A stretch of DNA of 5,568 nt from Akkermansiaceae bacterium (lineage in GTDB: Bacteria; Verrucomicrobiota; Verrucomicrobiia; Verrucomicrobiales; Akkermansiaceae). Positions 1-3,700 of the stretch are shown here, piece after piece. How positions within the stretch are numbered: position 1 is the first letter of the stretch; each line of letters starts with the position of its first letter. Below the pieces are notes generated by a model. It saw only the letters and a program-made list of their open reading frames with translations, made no database searches and was not told where the DNA came from. A program made the position numbers and the translations under genes. Location: assembly GCA_023301645.1 (NCBI GenBank), contig JALZUH010000179.1, forward strand, positions 1-5,568. The letters are read 5' to 3'.

Positions 1-91
1 TTTTTTGTGTAAAGATTTCATGTTGTCTAGGCACTTGATGTCTATATTTCATATAGGTTTGCGATACTTTTAAAGTGCTTCAAAATTACAT

Positions 92-119
92 TTCGATAAT
101 TACCCCCTTCTTTTATGTT
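92..119 (+). promoter_or_regulatory. Candidate promoter of the Fur-box unit
   Basis: A TTCGAT box (92-97) and a TATGTT box (114-119) are separated by 16 bases. They match the sigma-70 consensus at about 3 of 6 and 4 of 6 positions. The match is weak on its own. The geometry supports it: the predicted transcription start, near base 126, falls inside the Fur box at 125-139, which is the classical arrangement for iron-dependent repression. The resulting leader to the GTG at 153 would be about 27 bases and contains a good Shine-Dalgarno. Confidence 0.35.
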
Positions 120-124
120 GCTAT

Positions 125-139
125 TGAGACTCATTATCA
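125..139. promoter_or_regulatory. Fur box (ferric uptake regulator operator)
   Basis: The sequence TGAGACTCATTATCA fits the 7-1-7 Fur inverted repeat TGATAAT-N-ATTATCA at 12 of 14 positions. The right arm is perfect and the left arm has two changes. One more base on each side (T at 124, A at 140) extends the symmetry. Fur with Fe(II) binds such sites and blocks transcription when iron is plentiful. The site overlaps the expected start of the promoter at 92-119 and lies just before the Shine-Dalgarno of the small ORF at 153. The downstream gene at 382 looks like a haem-handling protein, which agrees with iron control. A different Fur-family protein (Zur, PerR) could use a similar site. Confidence 0.65.
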
Positions 140-152
140 ATAAGGTGAGTGC

Positions 153-332
153 GTGGACACGCCAAAAGGATTAAATGTTGATAGTTTTCGCTACGGCATG
201 CGGGTCGGGCCGAAGGCTGATAAAAGGCAGATGACTATTCTGGGGGCAAGTCCACTACAGCTAACCGTCTCTTCACAATGGCGATATTCTGATGGTGGAC
301 GTTCACGGGGATCTGAACCTCAAATGAGGTAA
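153..332 (+). CDS. Possible small iron-regulated protein, 59 aa, unrecognised
   Basis: This is a 59-codon ORF starting with GTG and ending in TAA. Its best support is the 5' context: AAGGTGAG (142-149) is a strong Shine-Dalgarno at good spacing, directly behind the Fur box. An in-frame TAA at 141-143 rules out a longer start. The product is basic, begins M-D-T-P-K-G-L-N-V-D-S, and has no signal peptide or membrane segment. Its middle (about residues 26-46) alternates hydrophobic and polar residues like a short beta hairpin. The length and the position before a HemS-like gene recall HemP, a small haem-uptake accessory protein, but the HemP ending L-I-L-T-K is missing, so I do not assign it. 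The gap to the next gene is 49 bases, so the two are probably co-transcribed. An open frame of this length can arise by chance, so it could instead be leader RNA. Confidence 0.42.
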   Translation: MDTPKGLNVDSFRYGMRVGPKADKRQMTILGASPLQLTVSSQWRYSDGGRSRGSEPQMR

Positions 333-381
333 TGATCAAGTAGTCAGCTGCGAATAATCTTAACCGAACATTTTTAAAAAT

Positions 382-1320
382 ATGAAAACAAACAATAAGA
401 CAGACCAACAAGCCAAGTGCGCTTCCAAGAGTAAGTGCGATGCGACGACCGATCAGCAAGAGAGTCAGCCAATAAGCAGCGATGAGCTAATTACTTGTGT
501 CAATGGTATGGATGACAGTCTTTATGCAAAGCTCGGTTTGTTCGGGCGTGGTTTCATATCGGTTTCTAATCAGGGAGTTGATATGGCGGTAAGGAGCGAT
601 GACTTATCGGGGATGGCACTAGATAATGACGGGTTTCTATGGTGGCCTGAGCAGGGCGTGAGGATGAATAAAAATGTTCTTAGTGCAGTGCATGCATTCG
701 ACAATTCTTCGATTAGTGCTCCGGCTCTTGAGTGTGACTTCGATACTTCTCCTGGGGGCTTGGCCTTTTACTTTTTACCAAGGCATTGTGATAAACGTCT
801 ATTCTGGGATGTGATGGATACTTATCGAGTAGGGGGAATTCCGGTTCAGCAGCTCATGCTGCAAAGAAACAAGATGATGCCAGCCTTTAATAACTGCCCG
901 TGCTGTATTGCTAGGGCGGAGCGCATCATGTCTTCTGTAGAAACGCACATTCTGAGCCGAGTCCTCGCTGATCTCTCTGCCTCAGGTAAGGAGGTGGAGT
1001 TTCAAATTAAATCAAAGCATGTTGGCATGACTTGTCAGTGGGTGCCAGGTGAGCTTATGCTTTCGGAGGGGCATATTAATGTGACAGGTAAAGGCCACAC
1101 TCTTCATATCAATGCTATGGCTGTGCATGCATTGAGGATCTATAAGCATAAAAAGTGTAAACAAGAATACTCGGTAATGATGTGCTATAACTCGCTGGGT
1201 GAGGTCATGTTGGAGATGTCTGTGGAGGGTGCTCAATACCTCAGTCTGTGGAATAAAATATGTCAATCTAACCACTCCGATTACAAGCAGATGCCTAATG
1301 GTGTATTCGTCGGTATATAA
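382..1320 (+). CDS. HemS/HmuS-like haem-handling protein (putative), 312 aa
   Basis: This is a complete cytoplasmic protein with no signal peptide or membrane helix. Family members bind haem in the cytoplasm and pass it on or degrade it to free iron. Aligned from memory, it shows the two-repeat HemS layout. In the first half, residues about 121-149 (D-T-S-P-G-G-L-A-F-Y-F-L onward) match the conserved F-D-x-x-G-x-A-V-H-K strand region. In the second half, residues 205-277 match the HemS C-terminal domain over equal length, with L-H-I (241-243) on the F-N-L-H-L motif and N-S-L-G-E on F-D-A-x-G. His231, 239, 242 and 249 are candidate haem ligands. Residues 1-40 are polar, K/T/Q/S-rich and probably disordered. 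It has 12 cysteines, including C-P-C-C at 172-175, which is unusual for the family. Length is slightly under the usual 340 or so. The ATG at 382 is the only near start (in-frame TAA at 361) but has no Shine-Dalgarno; Met43 is an alternative. The Fur box upstream and the terminator at 1368 fit an iron-regulated unit. The gene call is certain; the family call is moderate. Confidence 0.6.
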   Translation: MKTNNKTDQQAKCASKSKCDATTDQQESQPISSDELITCVNGMDDSLYAKLGLFGRGFISVSNQGVDMAVRSDDLSGMALDNDGFLWWPEQGVRMNKNVLSAVHAFDNSSISAPALECDFDTSPGGLAFYFLPRHCDKRLFWDVMDTYRVGGIPVQQLMLQRNKMMPAFNNCPCCIARAERIMSSVETHILSRVLADLSASGKEVEFQIKSKHVGMTCQWVPGELMLSEGHINVTGKGHTLHINAMAVHALRIYKHKKCKQEYSVMMCYNSLGEVMLEMSVEGAQYLSLWNKICQSNHSDYKQMPNGVFVGI

Positions 1321-1367
1321 TATCTTATTAGTGAAGTATGTGTGATGCTTTTCATTAATGTGTAGAT

Positions 1368-1402
1368 CGCCCCCTTGTTGTCATGGCCAAGGGGGCGTTT
1401 TT
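1368..1402 (+). terminator. Intrinsic (rho-independent) terminator
   Basis: A perfect 10-bp GC-rich stem, CGCCCCCTTG (1368-1377) with CAAGGGGGCG (1388-1397), encloses a 10-base loop and is followed by five T (1398-1402). It lies 48 bases after the stop at 1320 and should end the Fur-box/HemS-like transcript. There is no matching A-run on the left side, so it works in the + direction only. It separates this unit from the PLP enzyme gene, which therefore needs its own promoter. Confidence 0.92.
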
Positions 1403-1587
1403 GATCTCTTGGCTCTTATGGGTTATTACTCTCGTGCTTGGTCGGTAATGGGGGGGGCTTCGTTTAAATAGTGATGATTATGACTGCTACTATGGTTTTA
1501 TTTATTAAGGTTTAGCCGGGCTTTTGAAGTGGGTGTCACTATATCAGCTTGCTTTTTCGAGCTAAATGACGGACTGAAGCCCTAGCT
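1403..1587 (+). other. Leader/intergenic region before the PLP enzyme
   Basis: These 185 bases hold no supportable gene; the best ORF is a 17-codon frame from ATG 1418. There is a run of eight G (1450-1457). A small hairpin, AGCTTG (1546-1551) with CGAGCT (1558-1563), has a C-TTTTT loop and one G-T pair. I looked for a SAM riboswitch, which would suit a methionine gene, and recognised none of the usual core motifs. The last 45 bases hold the candidate -10 element described separately. Confidence 0.6.
1540..1568 (+). promoter_or_regulatory. Candidate promoter of the PLP enzyme gene
   Basis: A T-tract (1553-1557) leads through CGAGC into TAAATG (1563-1568), a plausible -10 box. The only -35 at 17-base spacing is TATATC (1540-1545), which is poor. 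The predicted start near 1575 gives a leader of about 13 bases to the TTG at 1588. The main support is similarity to the sequence before the helicase, where GCTTTTT is likewise followed closely by GCTAAAT. Confidence is low because the -35 is weak. Confidence 0.3.
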
Positions 1588-3051
1588 TTGAGAGATTTAA
1601 AAACAGACCCTGCATGTAGCGATGCTGATTTAGGGACGCCGTTGCCTGATACGCAGCACGCGTGCTCAGTGTGCTTGCCTACTTGGGACTCTGTGATCGG
1701 CTATGAGGAAAATAGGGAGAAGGTCATACGCCGACTTCACGCTGGCTACCCGCGATTTTTCCTGAATCCTCTTACTGAGAGGCTTTTCTCAGAGGCGACG
1801 AAGGCCTTGGCTGATACTGGCTCAAAGGTCGTATTATTTACCTCTCGTGATATCGCGCAGCGAGCACAGCGCTTCGTTGAAAAACGCAGTGGCTCAGCCT
1901 CTCGAATAGCCTCTTATGAAGGACTGCAGGCACTTATCGTCAGCGAGGAGGATTACCCCGTTGCTAGGGAGTTCTGGCGCTATACGGGTGAAATCGTGAG
2001 TAGCCGACAGGCGAAGAATATTCTCGATCATAAAGAGGTCGCCGAGTTTAACCCGAAGAGTATGCGCAGCCGTATTGCCGCATTTGGTGGCTACGCAGCA
2101 GAGGATATCTTTATTTATGAAAATGGAATGGCTGCCATTTTTGCGAGCTTTCGTGCTGTTTCTAATATCAGACCGGGGAAGAAGACTCTCCAGTTAGAGT
2201 TCCCCTATGTAGATACGCTTAAGATTCAAAATTCATTTGGCAATGGCGTAGTTTATCTGAATGAAGCGATGGGCGAGTCTCTTGACGAGGCGCTCAGACG
2301 TATCACCAAGGGAGAGTTCTCCGCCGTCTACTGTGAAGCGCCCAGTAATCCACTGCTGCGAACCGTCGATATCAAGGCTGTATCTAAGGCCTGCCGCGAA
2401 GGTGGGGTGCCACTCATCATCGACGATACGATCGCCTCAGTGCTCAATATCAAGCTCGACCAATATGCCGACCTGATCTCGACAAGTCTCACCAAGTGGG
2501 TCTCGGGTAAGGGCGATGTCATGGCAGGGCAGCTCACTGTGTGTAAAAGCTCACCATTCTACTCTGACTTCCGAGAGATCCTCGATGCAGACTGCCCAGA
2601 AGGCTCTCGTATGTTCGCCTCAGACGCTCGCGTGCTAGCACGCAATATCAGCGGCTTCAGGCAGCGTATGAAGCAGTGCAATACCAATGGTGAAAAAGTA
2701 GCAGCAATGCTCAATGAACATCCTGCTATTGAAAAAGTCTGGTATCCTAAATTCACCACTCCTGAGCTTTATGATACGCTCAGACGTGAAGATGGTGGCT
2801 ACGGAGCATTGATCTCATTTGTATTAAAAAACCGCAAGAAATCAGCTAAGTTTTTCGATGCTCTCAAAGTGTCCAAAGGCCCAAGCCTAGGGATGGAGTT
2901 CAGCCTCGCCTGTCCGTATACGCTACTAGCCCACTATGATGAGCTCGAGTGGGTAGAGGGCTGTGGAGTTGAGCGAGACTTGATTCGTATATCCTGCGGC
3001 ACAGAGACTGATCTGCTAGATCGGGTCGAGGAAGCTCTCGGTATTATTTAG
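1588..3051 (+). CDS. Cystathionine gamma-synthase-like PLP enzyme (fungal Str2 type), 487 aa
   Basis: This is a PLP-dependent enzyme of the Cys/Met metabolism family. By family it would join an activated homoserine ester to cysteine to make cystathionine (trans-sulfuration to methionine) in the cytoplasm. The N-terminus has the mark of fungal Str2-type synthases: H-A-x-S-V-C-L-P-T-W at 24-33, then I-G-Y-E-E and G-Y-P-R-F-F. Then come S-S-R (138-140), G-M-A-A-I (180-184), F-P-Y-x-D-T-L-K-I (205-213) and A-P-S-N-P-L-L-R (251-258). Asp279 in I-I-D-D-T should pair with the PLP ring nitrogen, and Lys303 in S-L-T-K-W-V-S-G should hold PLP as a Schiff base. Arg467 in I-R-I-S-C-G-T-E should bind the substrate carboxylate. 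All key residues are intact. The start is TTG 1588: an in-frame TGA lies at 1567, and the conserved N-terminal motif begins before any ATG. No clear Shine-Dalgarno precedes it. No methionine neighbours are visible, so the substrate (O-acetyl-, O-succinyl- or O-phosphohomoserine) and a lyase or sulfhydrylase activity stay open. Confidence 0.92.
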   Translation: MRDLKTDPACSDADLGTPLPDTQHACSVCLPTWDSVIGYEENREKVIRRLHAGYPRFFLNPLTERLFSEATKALADTGSKVVLFTSRDIAQRAQRFVEKRSGSASRIASYEGLQALIVSEEDYPVAREFWRYTGEIVSSRQAKNILDHKEVAEFNPKSMRSRIAAFGGYAAEDIFIYENGMAAIFASFRAVSNIRPGKKTLQLEFPYVDTLKIQNSFGNGVVYLNEAMGESLDEALRRITKGEFSAVYCEAPSNPLLRTVDIKAVSKACREGGVPLIIDDTIASVLNIKLDQYADLISTSLTKWVSGKGDVMAGQLTVCKSSPFYSDFREILDADCPEGSRMFASDARVLARNISGFRQRMKQCNTNGEKVAAMLNEHPAIEKVWYPKFTTPELYDTLRREDGGYGALISFVLKNRKKSAKFFDALKVSKGPSLGMEFSLACPYTLLAHYDELEWVEGCGVERDLIRISCGTETDLLDRVEEALGII

Positions 3052-3100
3052 AGATATTGTCTCGAGAGGGTTTTGGCTGAGTTTATCATAACTAGCTAGT

Positions 3101-3160
3101 GGGGTGAAGTTTCATGAATGGGATTCATGATTGTGTTGTATATTTAAGGGGGGTGAAGTT
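3101..3160 (+). repeat. 11-bp direct repeat GGGGTGAAGTT, two copies
   Basis: GGGGTGAAGTT occurs at 3101-3111 and again at 3150-3160, 49 bases apart. The first copy directly precedes the hairpin at 3112-3130; the second overlaps the left arm of the hairpin at 3156-3177. The motif contains GGTGA and so could also act as a Shine-Dalgarno. No function is known to me; protein binding, RNA structure and chance are all possible. Confidence 0.5.
3112..3130. repeat. Perfect 8-bp inverted repeat, 3-base loop
   Basis: TCATGAAT (3112-3119) and ATTCATGA (3123-3130) are exact reverse complements around GGG. As DNA this is an operator-like dyad; as RNA, an AU-rich hairpin. It lies 60 bases after the PLP gene stop. 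It has no T-run, so it is not a standard terminator. Confidence 0.55.
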
Positions 3161-3177
3161 GGCGTTTTTGCCAACTT
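3156..3177. repeat. Perfect 8-bp hairpin with T-rich loop
   Basis: AAGTTGGC (3156-3163) and GCCAACTT (3170-3177) pair exactly around the loop GTTTTT. The T-run is in the loop rather than after the stem (the next bases are GGAATG), so a normal intrinsic terminator is not formed. It could still stabilise the 3' end of the PLP-gene message, since no better terminator is visible after 3051. Confidence 0.55.
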
Positions 3178-3260
3178 GGAATGAGACATGCTGTAATGTT
3201 GGTGGATTTATTTCACTTCGTGGGAGTAAGACCATTTCATTGATTTCATCTATCTAGTGT

Positions 3261-3273
3261 TTTTTAGTAAAAT
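3261..3273 (+). promoter_or_regulatory. Candidate -10 region for the 75-aa gene
   Basis: A T-tract (3259-3265) is followed by AG and TAAAAT (3268-3273), five of six matches to the -10 consensus. At 17-18 base spacing the -35 position reads TTCATC or TTTCAT, which is weak; TTGATT (3240-3245) is too far at 22 bases. The layout resembles those before the PLP and helicase genes. Transcription would start near 3280, leaving about 62 bases before ATG 3342, or about 20 before the alternative GTG 3300. Confidence 0.3.
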
Positions 3274-3341
3274 GCTTAGGCGATGAAACACCTAGTGAAG
3301 TGAGTGCTGCGCAGAGTGATTGTAATTTCATTTCAACGATT

Positions 3342-3569
3342 ATGGCTAGAAGTAAAACACGACTCGCACTCCGCATGAATGGGACAAACCCTAATCACCA
3401 CTTATGGAATAATCGTGGTGTTTGGTGGTGCCACCTGACAGTGCATAAGGGTGATGCCACCTCTGAGCGACTTAGATTCTCCCTCAAGACCAAAGTGCTA
3501 GAACACGCCAGAGAGCGTCGCGATAGTATCCTCCATGATATCTCAGAGCACTACGAGGTCGTCATATAG
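3342..3569 (+). CDS. Small basic protein with integrase arm-like domain, 75 aa
   Basis: The start M-A-R-S-K-T-R-L-A-L at ATG 3342 is the natural choice. The same frame is open back to a GTG at 3300, which would add 14 unremarkable residues; neither start has a Shine-Dalgarno. The core pattern is N-x-H-H-L-W-N-N-R-G-V-W-W-C (17-30), then R-L-R-F-S-L-K-T-K-V-L-E-H-A-R-E-R-R-D (43-61). This recalls the arm-type DNA-binding N-terminus of tyrosine recombinases: beta strands with a G-x-W-W, an R-x-S-L-x-T turn, and a helix E-A-x-x-x-R-D. The catalytic domain (Arg, His, Tyr set) is absent, and the next 130 bases are not coding, so this is a stand-alone domain or an integrase remnant. Its intact frame favours a real small gene. 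DNA binding is inferred from the fold resemblance and basic charge. The helicase starts 131 bases downstream. Confidence 0.7.
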   Translation: MARSKTRLALRMNGTNPNHHLWNNRGVWWCHLTVHKGDATSERLRFSLKTKVLEHARERRDSILHDISEHYEVVI

Positions 3570-3661
3570 AGTCGTCTACGATCTCTGTCAGCGATTCGGC
3601 GGTGGCTAAAGAATTCTGTAAAAGGGCTACTTAATAATACCGCCTGACTGGATACTAGGGT

Positions 3662-3689
3662 TTTACATCGCTGGCTTTTTTGCTAAATT
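3662..3689 (+). promoter_or_regulatory. Candidate helicase promoter, near-leaderless
   Basis: TTTACA (3662-3667) and TAAATT (3684-3689) are 16 bases apart and match the sigma-70 boxes at 5 of 6 and 4 of 6 positions. A T-tract (3676-3681) sits just before the -10. The predicted transcription start is near 3696, so only about 5 bases would precede ATG 3701. That agrees with the lack of any purine-rich Shine-Dalgarno there. Confidence 0.42.
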
Positions 3690-3700
3690 GCCATCTAGTC

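Noticed and set aside
235..459. Minus-strand 74-codon frame with a hydrophobic N-terminus
   Set aside because: It overlaps the HemS-like start and the small ORF, has no promoter or ribosome site, and its hydrophobic look comes from the antisense of a polar K/Q/S-rich coding stretch.
1012..1275. Minus-strand 87-codon frame
   Set aside because: It lies wholly inside the HemS-like gene, antisense to the conserved domain, with no own signals.
1450..1457. Run of eight G as a phase-variation tract
   Set aside because: It is not inside a gene or between promoter boxes, so a length change would have no evident effect.
1524..1545. TTGAAG / TATATC as a promoter pair
   Set aside because: The spacing is only 10 bases, too short for sigma-70.
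1403..1587. SAM riboswitch before the methionine enzyme
   Set aside because: None of the SAM-I, SAM-II or SAM/SAH core sequences I know are visible, and no terminator or anti-terminator pair lies between the T-tract and the TTG start.
2261..2759. Three out-of-frame 66-71 codon frames
   Set aside because: All are shadows inside the PLP enzyme gene, whose conserved motifs run through the region without a break.
3598..3644. GGCGGT ... ACCGCC inverted repeat as a terminator of the 75-aa gene
   Set aside because: Six pairs around a 35-base loop with no T-run; expected by chance.
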